Of a stretch of 64,000 bases of DNA, positions 1 through 8,692 are shown piece by piece. Each line of letters opens with the position of its first letter. The stretch's first letter is position 1. The notes beneath the pieces are model-generated. The model did not search any database, was not told the origin of the DNA, and saw only the letters and a list, made by a program, of their open reading frames with translations. Source of the stretch: Rhodoferax sp. OV413. Its GTDB lineage: Bacteria > Pseudomonadota > Gammaproteobacteria > Pseudomonadales > Pseudohongiellaceae. The position numbers and the translations under genes were made by a program. The stretch spans positions 48,418 to 112,417 of the forward strand of contig CALQJO020000001.1 of assembly GCA_943330915.2 (NCBI GenBank), written 5' to 3'.

Positions 1-1079
1 TGTTCAATCTGGATCCCATTAAATGCAAGGATGATATCGTTATTGAGCACACCGGCCTGTTCTGCCGGACTGCCAGGTTGAACTTCATCTACAAACGCGC
101 CGCGTGGTCTGTCCAAACTGAATGCCTGGGCAAGCGCATTATCAACATCCTTTATCAAAACACCTAACAAGCCTCGACTGACAGCCCCGGTTTCTCTTAA
201 CTGTTCAACAACATTCAGTGCCATATTGCTGGGAATGGCAAACGAAATGCCATTTGATCCGCCGGTGCTGCTTAGGATCTGGGAGTTGATTCCGATGACT
301 TCTCCGTTCAGATTGAATAACGGTCCGCCTGAGTTTCCCTGATTGATTGCAACGTCTGTCTGTATAAATGAAACATAATTGGCAGGGCCGCGCGACGGAA
401 CGTTTCTGGATTTGGCGCTGACTATCCCTGCGGCTGCAGAGAATTCAAGTCCGAAAGGAGAGCCGATCGCCAGCACCCATTCGCCAACTCGTACCTGTTC
501 CGAGTCCCCGAATTTGACGGCGCGTAATCCGGTAGCATCAATCTTGATCAGCGCAACATCAGACAACTCATCACTGCCTATAATGTCAGCAGAATATTCA
601 CGACGGTCGGTCAGCGTTACGGTGATCGTGTCAGAATTCGCCACGACATGATGATTGGTGATGATGTAGCCATCCTCACTCATTATAAAACCTGAGCCAA
701 CGCCTCCTCTGGGGCGGGTCTGAGCGTCGGGATCTATGGGTAACCCGTCCGGTCTGAGTTGACGCAACAATTCTTCGATCTCGCCCTGTTGTGTGCCGGA
801 TGCAACCGGCACACGTTGAACCGTGGTGATGTTTACTATCGTGGCAGCGTTGTCTTGTACCAGATCGGCAAAATCCGGCAGGCCTCTTTGAGCAGACGCA
901 GGAGAAGACATCAGAAGCAATACCAACACCGAGAAAACAGGTGTGGGCAGAAATGCAGGAAGTGAACCGGCAAGCCGACCAATAACAGCGACAATTGATA
1001 AGCGTGAAGTGGGTGGGGAGACGGAGGTCAACGTCCTGTTTGGAAAGATTTTCAACAGGCAGGTCGATTTTATCAGCAT
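1..1079 (-). CDS. degP: DegP/MucD-type periplasmic serine endoprotease (3' end outside window)
   Basis: The gene is not in the ORF track because it runs off the left edge; I read it from the reverse complement. The start is an ATG at 1079 with GGAG eight bases upstream. About 45 residues of polar N-terminus precede a hydrophobic segment ending in SSPASAQRG, a plausible signal peptidase site. The mature part has the trypsin-like HtrA fold: TNHHVV (catalytic His), SDVALI (Asp) and QGNSGGPLF (Ser). A PDZ domain begins around FVDEVQPGSPAEQAG and is cut by the window edge. In this family the enzyme degrades misfolded envelope proteins in the periplasm. It follows rpoE-rseA, as mucD does in Pseudomonas, but without the rseB/mucB gene. 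The hairpin after rseA suggests that it may also have its own promoter. Confidence 0.93.
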   Translation of the reverse strand, partial: MLIKSTCLLKIFPNRTLTSVSPPTSRLSIVAVIGRLAGSLPAFLPTPVFSVLVLLLMSSPASAQRGLPDFADLVQDNAATIVNITTVQRVPVASGTQQGEIEELLRQLRPDGLPIDPDAQTRPRGGVGSGFIMSEDGYIITNHHVVANSDTITVTLTDRREYSADIIGSDELSDVALIKIDATGLRAVKFGDSEQVRVGEWVLAIGSPFGLEFSAAAGIVSAKSRNVPSRGPANYVSFIQTDVAINQGNSGGPLFNLNGEVIGINSQILSSTGGSNGISFAIPSNMALNVVEQLRETGAVSRGLLGVLIKDVDNALAQAFSLDRPRGAFVDEVQPGSPAEQAGVLNNDIILAFNGIQIE

Positions 1080-1189
1080 TCTGTTTTCTCCAGATTGGAT
1101 GACAGAGACAGATGGTTGCCTGAAAGCCGGTCAACCAAATAGAGATGCTGATAAACATACCTCGTTGAACGCATTCATTCAACGGTTGT

Positions 1190-1221
1190 AAAAAATATGA
1201 CTATATTCAGTAAATATAGTC
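1190..1221 (-). terminator. AT-rich hairpin plus T-tract after rseA
   Basis: A perfect 9-bp inverted repeat (GACTATATT / AATATAGTC, 5-nt loop) lies just past the rseA stop. On the minus strand it is followed by ATATTTTTT. The form is that of an intrinsic terminator, but the stem has only two G-C pairs, so it may be weak and act as an attenuator between rseA and degP. Confidence 0.5.
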
Positions 1222-1226
1222 TGGGT

Positions 1227-1940
1227 TCAGGGGGTGTCGCGCCGTACCTCTTCGATCAACTCGAGATCTGACACAGGCCTCAGCATGGAAGACTCATCCA
1301 ATATATTAAATGGTACCGGGACGTCACTTCGGCGGGGGATGGAGACACTTCTGATGTAGTTATTCAACCGCTGTTGAGCTTCCTCATCAACTGCAACCTG
1401 AACATTTTGCCTTTCAGTCATGTCAGGTGTTGTTTGCTCAGTTGTTGCGGTTGAGCTAGCGATATCAGGTTGAACGCCAGATGGGGTTAACACAGACTGC
1501 ATCCCTACAAACACCGCCAGTGCTACTGACGCTGCGATAGCCAAGCGTGCCATATCCCGATGCCATGGTTTGATGGTTTTCCTGGCTGCAGTGTGCAAAT
1601 TTTGCCGATCTGTAACTTGCAGTGGTTGCTGATGAACCTCCATCATGATGCGATCAAGCAAGGCACCTGAATTCTTGTTCGTCAAAGAGAGTGATGCGGT
1701 GCGCATATCAAGTGGTTCTGCATCAAACGTTGCGCGCGCAAGATTATATCTTTCCCACGTCATTCGCAGTTCCGGCGATGCAGCAACCCGAGATAACAAC
1801 CTTCGCAACTCAAATTCACCAAGCTCCCCATCCATAAGCGCCGACAATGCCTCTTCGTCAGTCAAGGACAGGTTCCGGTTATCGCCATTCATCGTGTCTG
1901 AATCCTTCTGTGCTGTTCTATTCTGCTCTTTCTGATTCAT
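1227..1940 (-). CDS. rseA: RseA/MucA-type anti-sigma-E factor
   Basis: This 237-residue protein has an N-terminal anti-sigma domain (SLTDEEALSALMDGELGEFE, about residues 25-44) that in this family binds RpoE. A single membrane segment (LAIAASVALAVFVGMQSVL, about 132-150) separates it from a periplasmic C-terminus. The topology is that of RseA, an inner-membrane protein cleaved by DegS and RseP on envelope stress to release sigma-E. The start at 1940 has GAGG seven bases upstream; an internal ATG (MNGDNR) is less well placed. It lies 126 bp downstream of rpoE on the same strand. No rseB follows; the next gene is the DegP-type protease. Confidence 0.9.
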   Translation of the reverse strand: MNQKEQNRTAQKDSDTMNGDNRNLSLTDEEALSALMDGELGEFELRRLLSRVAASPELRMTWERYNLARATFDAEPLDMRTASLSLTNKNSGALLDRIMMEVHQQPLQVTDRQNLHTAARKTIKPWHRDMARLAIAASVALAVFVGMQSVLTPSGVQPDIASSTATTEQTTPDMTERQNVQVAVDEEAQQRLNNYIRSVSIPRRSDVPVPFNILDESSMLRPVSDLELIEEVRRDTP

Positions 1941-2066
1941 GCAGTTACCTCATTAGGGATTTGCATTTTCTGACTGACTTAAAACTAAACTTGAAATCAT
2001 GACAGTGATAGGACAGCTGATTCTGTTTCAAGTTCCCCTGAATCGGAAAAAAGCACAGCTCCAGGC

Positions 2067-2645
2067 TCATGGATTCATCGCTTCTTTTATACACTTGTCG
2101 ATTGCCTCTCTTGCCCGAAATATACGAGACCGCACCGTGCCAACGGGGCAATCCATAATCTCGGTAATATCTTCATAGCTGAGGCCTGAGAATTCACGCA
2201 GTGTGAATGCCGTTCTTAGCTCTTCAGGCAGATTATCAATGGCTTTGTTGATAATTCGTTGCAGATCTTCCTTTTCCATTGTTGCATCGGGTGTTTCGAC
2301 ATCGCGCAAGGTACTGGTGTCATCAATCAGTTCCGCATCATCCATATCGACATCAGTACTGGGTGGTCTTCTGCCTCGTGATACCAGATAGTTCTTGGCG
2401 GTATTAACCGCTATGCGATAAAGCCATGTATAGAAAGCGCTCTCCCCCCTGAAGCTGGGCAATGCCCGATAAGCCTTGAGAAATGCTTCCTGAGCGACAT
2501 CCTCAGCCTCGTGCGGGTCTTTGACAAAGCGACTTATCAAGCCCAGTACCTTGTGCTGATAACGCAACACAAGCAGGGTAAAAGCTCTGGAATCGTTCTG
2601 TAGTACTCGCTCTACCAGTTGATTGTCGGTATCCGTGCTTTTCAT
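2067..2645 (-). CDS. rpoE: RNA polymerase sigma-E (ECF) factor
   Basis: The 192 residues have the two-domain ECF layout. Region 2 (about 20-90) includes the helix around FVKDPHEAEDVAQEAFLKAY and the WLYRIAVNTAKNYL promoter-melting segment. Region 4 (about 130-185) includes LPEELRTAFTLREFSGLSYEDI and a VGTVRSR helix-turn-helix. Length and sequence match RpoE/AlgU. It directs transcription of envelope-stress genes and is held inactive by the downstream RseA. No clear Shine-Dalgarno precedes the ATG. A candidate sigma-E promoter lies about 80 bp upstream, which would make the gene self-activating. Confidence 0.97.
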   Translation of the reverse strand: MKSTDTDNQLVERVLQNDSRAFTLLVLRYQHKVLGLISRFVKDPHEAEDVAQEAFLKAYRALPSFRGESAFYTWLYRIAVNTAKNYLVSRGRRPPSTDVDMDDAELIDDTSTLRDVETPDATMEKEDLQRIINKAIDNLPEELRTAFTLREFSGLSYEDITEIMDCPVGTVRSRIFRAREAIDKCIKEAMNP

Positions 2646-2724
2646 ACAATGATGACTGACTACCTGTTGAAACGTTTTACAGCGGTGACCTGATAATCAA
2701 GCAGATCGCAGGATATGAATATGA

Positions 2725-2751
2725 TTGGAGAGTCTATAGAATTCTGGGTTC
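2725..2751 (-). promoter_or_regulatory. candidate sigma-E promoter of rpoE-rseA
   Basis: On the minus strand, GAACCC (-35 like, consensus GGAACTT) is followed by exactly 16 bases and then TCCAA (-10 like, consensus TCTGA). The -35 core GAAC and the spacing fit; the -10 is a partial match. Its placement before rpoE fits the autoregulation known for this regulon. It also lies immediately upstream of divergent nadB. Confidence 0.5.
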
Positions 2752-2761
2752 TTCTACCACA

Positions 2762-4402
2762 ATGGATACAGCTACCTTGTTCGACTTTGACATCCTGATT
2801 ATTGGCAGCGGTGCAGCAGGCTTGAGTCTTGCGTTAAAAACGGCTGAATTTGCCAAAGTTGCGGTGTTGAGCAAGGGTACTCTGAGTCAGGGCGCAACTT
2901 ACTGGGCTCAAGGTGGTATTGCCGCGGTACTCGATGAAAGCGACAGTATTGATGCTCATATTGCAGATACCCTGGACTCAGGTGCGGGACTTTGCCATGA
3001 GGAGATTGTTAGGCACATTGTTGAGCACAGTCAGCAAGCTATTCAATGGCTGGTAGAGCAAGGTGTGCCCTTCACCGTTTTGACGCCGGAGGAAGCTGGG
3101 TCAGGCCCTGCGTCGATGCCATTAAATCGCGACAATCTGAAGCCTCTTCACCTCACTCAGGAAGGTGGCCATAGTCATCGCAGAATTATTCATGCAACCG
3201 ACGCCACTGGCCGGGCTGTCTTTGAAACACTGAAATACAGAGCTCTGCAAACGCCGGGTATAACACTGTTTGAAAACAGATTGGCGATTGATCTGATTAC
3301 GTCCGAGAAACTCGGGTTGCCGGGGAAAACCTGCGTTGGTGCTTACGTCTTCAACCCTGACAGTGACAAAGTTGAAGTTTTCAAGGCACGCTTTGTGATA
3401 CTGGCCTGTGGCGGCGCCAGCAAAGCATATCTGTACACAACTAATCCAGACAGTGCTACGGGTGACGGTATCGCAATGGCGTGGCGAGCTGGCTGCCGTG
3501 TGGCCAATATGGAATTCAACCAGTTTCACCCAACCTGCCTGTATCACCCACATGCCAAGTCATTTTTGATTACTGAGGCCTTGCGCGGCGAAGGTGCAAC
3601 GCTTGAGTTGCCCGATGGCAGTCGGTTTATGCCGGAATTTGATGCGCGGGCGGAGTTGGCACCGCGGGACATCGTGGCGCGTGCGATTGATCATGAAATG
3701 AAGCGTCTGGGTTGTGACTGTGTCTATCTCAATATTTCGCATCAGCCAGCGGCATTTATAAAAGAGCATTTCCCTACTATTTATGCGCGTTGTCTTGAGT
3801 ATGGTATCGACATTACTCTGGATCGTATTCCAGTGGTACCCGCTGCCCACTATACCTGCGGCGGAGTGATGGTTGATAAGTGTGGCAGAACCGATATTAG
3901 CAACCTGTATGCCATTGGCGAGACCAGCTTTACAGGATTGCACGGCGCCAATCGTATGGCAAGTAACTCACTTCTTGAGTGTTTTGTGCTGGCATTTGGT
4001 GCGGCCGAGGATATCTATTCGCGGCTTGATTACATTGAGAAAGTGCCGGTCAGTATTCCAGACTGGGATGAAAGCCGCGTAACCCGCTCTCAGGAAGAAG
4101 TGGTTGTGGCGCATAACTGGGATGAGTTGAGACGGGTGATGTGGGACTTTGTTGGCATTGTGCGCAGTGATAGCCGATTGTTAAGGGCCAGCAAACGCAT
4201 CGATCTGCTGGAGCAGGAAATCTCTTTCCATTATCGTCACTATCTGATCAGTCGTGATTCTCTGGAGTTAAGAAATCTGGTGCTGGTTGCTAAGCTGATT
4301 GTGGACTGTGCGCTGTTGCGTAAAGAAAGCCGCGGTCTGCACTTTAATATTGACTACCCCGATCTTAGTGATGTTGCTACCGATACGATCCTTAGACCCT
4401 GA
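2762..4402 (+). CDS. nadB: L-aspartate oxidase
   Basis: This 546-residue flavoprotein catalyses the first step of de novo NAD synthesis, L-aspartate to iminoaspartate, handing its product to quinolinate synthase NadA. The FAD-binding motif [13 protein letters not shown] is near residue 13. Family signatures include [11 protein letters not shown] (about 48), [34 protein letters not shown] and [15 protein letters not shown]. The C-terminal helical domain is complete. It is divergent from rpoE, an arrangement common in gammaproteobacteria. The ATG at 2762 agrees with the family N-terminus but lacks an obvious Shine-Dalgarno. It converges on ygfX with a 30-bp gap. Confidence 0.97.
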   Translation: MDTATLFDFDILIIGSGAAGLSLALKTAEFAKVAVLSKGTLSQGATYWAQGGIAAVLDESDSIDAHIADTLDSGAGLCHEEIVRHIVEHSQQAIQWLVEQGVPFTVLTPEEAGSGPASMPLNRDNLKPLHLTQEGGHSHRRIIHATDATGRAVFETLKYRALQTPGITLFENRLAIDLITSEKLGLPGKTCVGAYVFNPDSDKVEVFKARFVILACGGASKAYLYTTNPDSATGDGIAMAWRAGCRVANMEFNQFHPTCLYHPHAKSFLITEALRGEGATLELPDGSRFMPEFDARAELAPRDIVARAIDHEMKRLGCDCVYLNISHQPAAFIKEHFPTIYARCLEYGIDITLDRIPVVPAAHYTCGGVMVDKCGRTDISNLYAIGETSFTGLHGANRMASNSLLECFVLAFGAAEDIYSRLDYIEKVPVSIPDWDESRVTRSQEEVVVAHNWDELRRVMWDFVGIVRSDSRLLRASKRIDLLEQEISFHYRHYLISRDSLELRNLVLVAKLIVDCALLRKESRGLHFNIDYPDLSDVATDTILRP

Positions 4403-4432
4403 AGTGGGTTTTATGGATAGATGTTGCTGCGA

Positions 4433-4909
4433 TTATTTGACGGATTTGGCTTGGCGATGAGGCTTTCGGCGATACTGACCCGCAGATAAAAAGCAGCGGA
4501 TTCGACGTTGGTCTTCATGACTGCAAGAGTCAGGCAGAATAATCAGCGTGTGTCTGTTGCCTGCAGTCCTGAATTCAAGGACTTGAATCCACCAGAGACA
4601 ATAGAAATGAGTCAGCTCTGCTTTAAGCCAGCGCCCATTGCTAAGTTTCAGTGCCATTAACGGTTGCCCGGAGTTTTGCTCGATATCGGTATCGATATCA
4701 GTATCGTTGTCAGTGTCACAGGTAAATCCGCGAACCCAAGGCTGCCAGATTGACCAGCCAAACCCCTGAAGGCACGTCAGCATCAGCAATCCTGCCATCG
4801 ATGGCAGTGTGATGTTTGAAATCATTATTGCGTAAAAAACGCCAGCCATGACCAGCGCACGCAGCGCCATCAAATATCGGGATTGTGAAAAGTGGATATC
4901 CATATCCAT
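4433..4909 (-). CDS. ygfX: YgfX family inner-membrane protein
   Basis: The 158-residue protein has two hydrophobic helices near the N-terminus (about 11-32 and 36-55) and a hydrophilic C-terminus that includes GRWLKAELTHFYCLWWIQVL, resembling the YgfX/CptA family. In E. coli YgfX is encoded with SdhE and has been described as the partner of a toxin-antitoxin-like pair acting on cytoskeletal proteins; that role is contested. It starts nine bases after sdhE stops. An odd Asp-Thr repeat (DTDNDTDIDTDIE, about 65-77) is encoded by near-identical GATAYC units, which is unusual for this family. Confidence 0.75.
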   Translation of the reverse strand: MDMDIHFSQSRYLMALRALVMAGVFYAIMISNITLPSMAGLLMLTCLQGFGWSIWQPWVRGFTCDTDNDTDIDTDIEQNSGQPLMALKLSNGRWLKAELTHFYCLWWIQVLEFRTAGNRHTLIILPDSCSHEDQRRIRCFLSAGQYRRKPHRQAKSVK

Positions 4910-4918
4910 GGTGATTGC

Positions 4919-5188
4919 TCAATGTGGTCTAGCGACGCCCGAAACAGCGAACTCACGTATTTTTGCGATGATAATTTGCATTTCTTTATCCGGATGCTGG
5001 ACGCGCTCTACTAGGCAGGCAAATAAATCCTGATCTTCTTCTGTCAGCAAACGTTCATAACGTTTGTGATCAGTATCATCTAGTTCCGGTAACTTTTTCT
5101 CTGCAAAAGGCAGAAGCAGAATATCCAGCTCCCACATACCGCGGCGACTATGCCAGAGCATTTTTTTGTAGGTGATATCTGATACCAT
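4919..5188 (-). CDS. sdhE: SdhE FAD assembly factor
   Basis: This 89-residue protein contains the diagnostic RRGMWELD motif near residue 15 (the RGxxE signature) and the YERLLTEEDQDLFACL helix of the SdhE/YgfY family. It promotes covalent flavinylation of succinate dehydrogenase and fumarate reductase. It is followed by ygfX and is divergent from ygfZ, the standard gammaproteobacterial arrangement. The 82-bp gap to ygfZ must hold both promoters. Confidence 0.94.
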   Translation of the reverse strand: MVSDITYKKMLWHSRRGMWELDILLLPFAEKKLPELDDTDHKRYERLLTEEDQDLFACLVERVQHPDKEMQIIIAKIREFAVSGVARPH

Positions 5189-5270
5189 AAAGGCTCCTCA
5201 ACAGGCGGCATTTTTTGCTACCTCAGCCTCCTTATACTAACTCATAATCCGCTTTGAATCCGGAATAACT

Positions 5271-6197
5271 ATGACGACAATCATTGATACAGATACAGCT
5301 GTTGTCGACACCGGTGCCTGGTTTTTGACATTGGATTCCATGGCAATCACTGAAGTAAATGGCGAAGACAGCAAACGCTTTTTACAAGGACAGCTCAGTT
5401 GTAACCTGCTGAAACTCAGCGAAGGGAATACTCTCAGGGGCGTATTGTGTAACCTCAAAGGGCGGGTTATCGCCGATGTCAGAGTACTTTCCGGCGACAA
5501 TGCAGTATTGTTGATATCGCGTAGCGATCTACAGGAAAAAATTCTTACGACTTTGAATAAGTACCGGGTGTTTTTCAAAACATCATTGCGAGCAACCGGG
5601 ACGCAGTATTGTGTTTACGGTATAGGTGGCGTCAATCTTGCTGCTACCGTCAATGCATTAGGAATTTCTTTGCCCGACATTGCTGACAGTTGCGTTCGGG
5701 TTAAGGGCATAACATTGATCAGTATGCCGATGTCCTCTTTGTATGCTCTCCCCCGTTTTTTGTTGGTCTTCGAGCGTGGCTCAGAGCAGTCACAAGCGCT
5801 TTGGCAAACCCTGCGTTCCTTGCTCGAAAGCGTGCCGGAGTCTATGTGGACAATGGCAGATATCAGAACAGGCCAGGCACATCCTGACCTGAGTCAGTCT
5901 GAAGTGTTTACACCACAGCTGCTGAACTACGACATCAATGGCGCAATCGACTTTAAAAAGGGTTGTTACACAGGACAAGAAATTGTCGCGCGTATGTTTT
6001 ATAAAGCCGACGCAAAACGCAGGCTTTATTATATGAACACCAAGCTTGTGCCAGGCTCTGACGAGAGTGAAGGTGTGTGTGCTCCGGCAGACGATGTTGT
6101 CAAGTCAGTGAGTTATGCAGATGGCAGCATTGAGAGTCTGGTAATCCTCAATCGTGAGCAGGCTGAGCAGATGAATCACGTATTCAGTTTCGAGTGA
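5271..6197 (+). CDS. ygfZ: YgfZ folate-binding Fe-S/tRNA-modification factor
   Basis: This 308-residue protein is related to the GcvT aminomethyltransferase fold. The N-terminal part contains FLQGQLSCNLLKL and the GRVIADVRV stretch. The hallmark KGCYTGQEIVARMFY, with its conserved cysteine, lies around residue 232. YgfZ uses tetrahydrofolate to support Fe-S enzymes such as MiaB. Its position opposite sdhE-ygfX is conserved. Length is slightly below the 326 residues of the E. coli protein. It converges on the M48 protease gene with only 12 bp between stops. Confidence 0.93.
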   Translation: MTTIIDTDTAVVDTGAWFLTLDSMAITEVNGEDSKRFLQGQLSCNLLKLSEGNTLRGVLCNLKGRVIADVRVLSGDNAVLLISRSDLQEKILTTLNKYRVFFKTSLRATGTQYCVYGIGGVNLAATVNALGISLPDIADSCVRVKGITLISMPMSSLYALPRFLLVFERGSEQSQALWQTLRSLLESVPESMWTMADIRTGQAHPDLSQSEVFTPQLLNYDINGAIDFKKGCYTGQEIVARMFYKADAKRRLYYMNTKLVPGSDESEGVCAPADDVVKSVSYADGSIESLVILNREQAEQMNHVFSFE

Positions 6198-6209
6198 TTC
6201 ACTGCATGA

Positions 6210-8060
6210 TCAAAATTTGGCTGGCAACGGGCACCCCAATATTTCTGATGTCGTGCGCATTAATTCGTTTTCGGTGACCGTCACACCATTGTCGTGGTAA
6301 ACACAGAGCAACATTGCGTTGAGCAATTGCCTCTTGTCAGCGTAGGTGAGCGATTTCAGTTGAATGGCTGACAACTGGAAACTTGAAAGGGTCAATTGAT
6401 CTGCCGGTATCAACTCAAGTTCTTTGGTATGCAGTGCATTTGCAGCAGAGTTGAATGCGAGTTCAGCATCAACGCCCGATAAACCGCCGCTGAAGGTCAA
6501 AACTGATAGAAAGACACTGAGGTTTTTTTGTTGGTCGCTCAGACTTGTCTGCACTGACAGATGAACCTGAGCATTAAAATCAAGCATCCTGTCCAAATGA
6601 TTGCTTGCCAACTGGAATATCAACCAAGAGTGCAAGTCAGGTCGGGGATCCGTCTCTATCAGTTTGCTCCAAACCGCTCGGATCTGTTTGTATTGCTGGA
6701 CTGTCAGTTGCCTTAGTGTGCCAAGGCACAAACTGATCAACGCAAGTCGATGTGCGGGTTCTATCACAGCTTGACTGCGGAAAAGGCTGGCGGCTTCCGC
6801 GGCAAGGGTTGGGCTGATAACTGCTAACCTTTGTTCAATAACGCTGTCACCTGAAGGTGCTGACTCAATATCCTGCCTGAGCATCAGGATACAGATAATT
6901 GCCGATGCGCCCAGAGCCTCCCTGGCAACGCGCTGGTACTCAGCAGGCATTTCCTGCAGCACATGCCTTGCCTGGTTGATGTCCTCTTCATTCGCAGTGC
7001 CCGCCCTGCTGACAGCAAATCCGGCGGCCACCAGGGGAGACATATTCGACTCTTGTACTGGGGTTGTTGCGCTGAATTCTCCGCTCCATTCAGGATCCAG
7101 AGCTTCAATACGTTGCTGCAGCGGTGGATGAGTGGCAAACAAAGCATTGAATCGATGTTTAACGCCTTCGCTGAACAAGGCATGACTAATTTGCGTGGCT
7201 GCAGGATTGTCCAAAAAGTGATTGCCGGTATCAACGCCGATACGTTTGAGAGCCCCCGCTATACCAGCAGGATTTCGGGTGTATTGCACAGCCGATGCAT
7301 CGGCAAGAAATTCACGTTGTCGACTGACAGCTGACTTGATCAGACCTCCAAAAAACGATCCTGATGCGCCGATCACGACCAATCCAATCCCAAAAAACGC
7401 CACGGTTGCGTTATTGTTGTTTCGCCGGGATGATGATGCGGCACGCAGCAGATAATGACCCATTATCCCTAGCACCATAATGCCGTGTAGCAAGCCAATC
7501 AATCTCAGGTTAAGTCGCATATCACCATGCAGGATGTGACTGAACTCGTGTGCAATGACCCCTTGGAGTTCGTCCCTGTTAAGCTTTTCAATGGCCCCGC
7601 GCGTGACCCCAATGACAGCATCTGCACTGGAATGTCCGGCAGCAAAAGCATTTATAGACACTTCCTCCATGATATAAACAGGCGGCACGGCAGTGCCCGA
7701 TGCGATGGCCATTTCTTCCACGACATTCAACAGCTTTTGTTCATCCACTGACTTTGGTGTTATCAACAGACGCGCATTCATCATTTGAGCAACAGCATCA
7801 CCCCCTTGTCTCAGACTGAATGTTTTAAACACACTGCTGACAACAACAACCAGCAATACCGCAAGGCTTACGGCTGCATACAGTCCCGGTTCCTTGGGGG
7901 TGAATAAAGGCCCAACCTCGGTATAGGTGCCAGAGATACTAAAAACGAGGTAGAGCAACAGATTGGTTAAAACCAGCAAACTCAGCAACGATAGTACAAA
8001 CAGAAACACCAGATGCCGTGTGCGGCGTCTGGCAAGGTCTTGGGCTTTGAAAAAATCCAT
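6210..8060 (-). CDS. M48-family membrane metalloprotease with large C-terminal extension
   Basis: The 616-residue protein has two N-terminal membrane helices (about 17-40 and 58-80). The zinc site HEFSHILHGD lies near residue 166, a further hydrophobic pair is at about 192-240, and the third zinc ligand is in REFLADASAVQ near 250, followed by THPPLQQRIEAL. This is the HtpX-like M48 architecture. About 290 residues follow that HtpX (about 290 residues in total) lacks; they look helical and soluble and I recognise no domain. It is directly downstream of lemA, a pairing widespread in bacteria. Substrate unknown; protein quality control at the inner membrane is the likely role. Confidence 0.88.
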   Translation of the reverse strand: MDFFKAQDLARRRTRHLVFLFVLSLLSLLVLTNLLLYLVFSISGTYTEVGPLFTPKEPGLYAAVSLAVLLVVVVSSVFKTFSLRQGGDAVAQMMNARLLITPKSVDEQKLLNVVEEMAIASGTAVPPVYIMEEVSINAFAAGHSSADAVIGVTRGAIEKLNRDELQGVIAHEFSHILHGDMRLNLRLIGLLHGIMVLGIMGHYLLRAASSSRRNNNNATVAFFGIGLVVIGASGSFFGGLIKSAVSRQREFLADASAVQYTRNPAGIAGALKRIGVDTGNHFLDNPAATQISHALFSEGVKHRFNALFATHPPLQQRIEALDPEWSGEFSATTPVQESNMSPLVAAGFAVSRAGTANEEDINQARHVLQEMPAEYQRVAREALGASAIICILMLRQDIESAPSGDSVIEQRLAVISPTLAAEAASLFRSQAVIEPAHRLALISLCLGTLRQLTVQQYKQIRAVWSKLIETDPRPDLHSWLIFQLASNHLDRMLDFNAQVHLSVQTSLSDQQKNLSVFLSVLTFSGGLSGVDAELAFNSAANALHTKELELIPADQLTLSSFQLSAIQLKSLTYADKRQLLNAMLLCVYHDNGVTVTENELMRTTSEILGCPLPAKF

Positions 8061-8095
8061 GAGTCCGGGCTTCCGGCAGTCAATCAGATAGGTGA

Positions 8096-8692
8096 CTAAA
8101 AGCTGACTTTAGGTGCAGCCTGAATCTCAGCAGAATCTGCAAATTCAAGCAGTCCAGCGTCAGAGCCGTGACCAAATGCAGCAGCGAATACCACAGGCGG
8201 AAAACTCTGGCGGTAGGTGTTGTAGTTCATAACCTGATCGTTGTAAGCCTGCCGTGCAAAAGCAACTTTGTTCTCAGTCGATGTCAGTTCTTCGCTCAAC
8301 TGCATCATGTTCTGATTGGCTTTCAGATCCGGATAAGCTTCCATCACTACGCTCAGTCTGCCCAAAGCGCCGGCCAGTATGCCCTCTTGTCCTGCCAGTG
8401 CTGACATCGCAGCGGGGTCGCCAGGATTTGCCGACGCTGCACCAAGGCCTTGGGCTGCTGCGTTACGTGCCTGAATGACTGCTTCGAGCGTGTCGCGCTC
8501 ATGAGACATATAGGCTTTGGCTGTTTCGACCAGATTGGGGATCAGGTCGTAGCGACGCTTAAGCTGAACTTCAATTTGCGCAAAAGCATTCTGAAAGCGG
8601 TTACGAAGGCTGACCAGTTGGTTATAAATACTGATCAAGTAGATGGCGAGAATGACGATTAAAAACAACAAAACGATAGCAAAGATACCCAT
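8096..8692 (-). CDS. lemA: LemA family protein
   Basis: This 198-residue protein has one N-terminal membrane anchor (FAIVLLFLIVILAIYLISIY). A long helical domain follows with the family signatures RFQNAFAQIEVQLKRRYDLIPNLVE and STENKVAFARQAYNDQVMNYN, ending in a short tail after FPPVVFAAAFG. LemA proteins are inner-membrane proteins with a helical bundle facing outward; their biochemical role is unsettled. It is 35 bp upstream of the M48 protease gene and surely in the same operon. Confidence 0.95.
   Translation of the reverse strand: MGIFAIVLLFLIVILAIYLISIYNQLVSLRNRFQNAFAQIEVQLKRRYDLIPNLVETAKAYMSHERDTLEAVIQARNAAAQGLGAASANPGDPAAMSALAGQEGILAGALGRLSVVMEAYPDLKANQNMMQLSEELTSTENKVAFARQAYNDQVMNYNTYRQSFPPVVFAAAFGHGSDAGLLEFADSAEIQAAPKVSF

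Noticed and set aside
676-1182. 168-residue minus-strand ORF, Cys- and Arg-rich
   Set aside because: It is in a different frame from the DegP gene that fits GGAG-ATG at 1079, the signal peptide and the protease domain; its sequence is low-complexity and unlike any protein.
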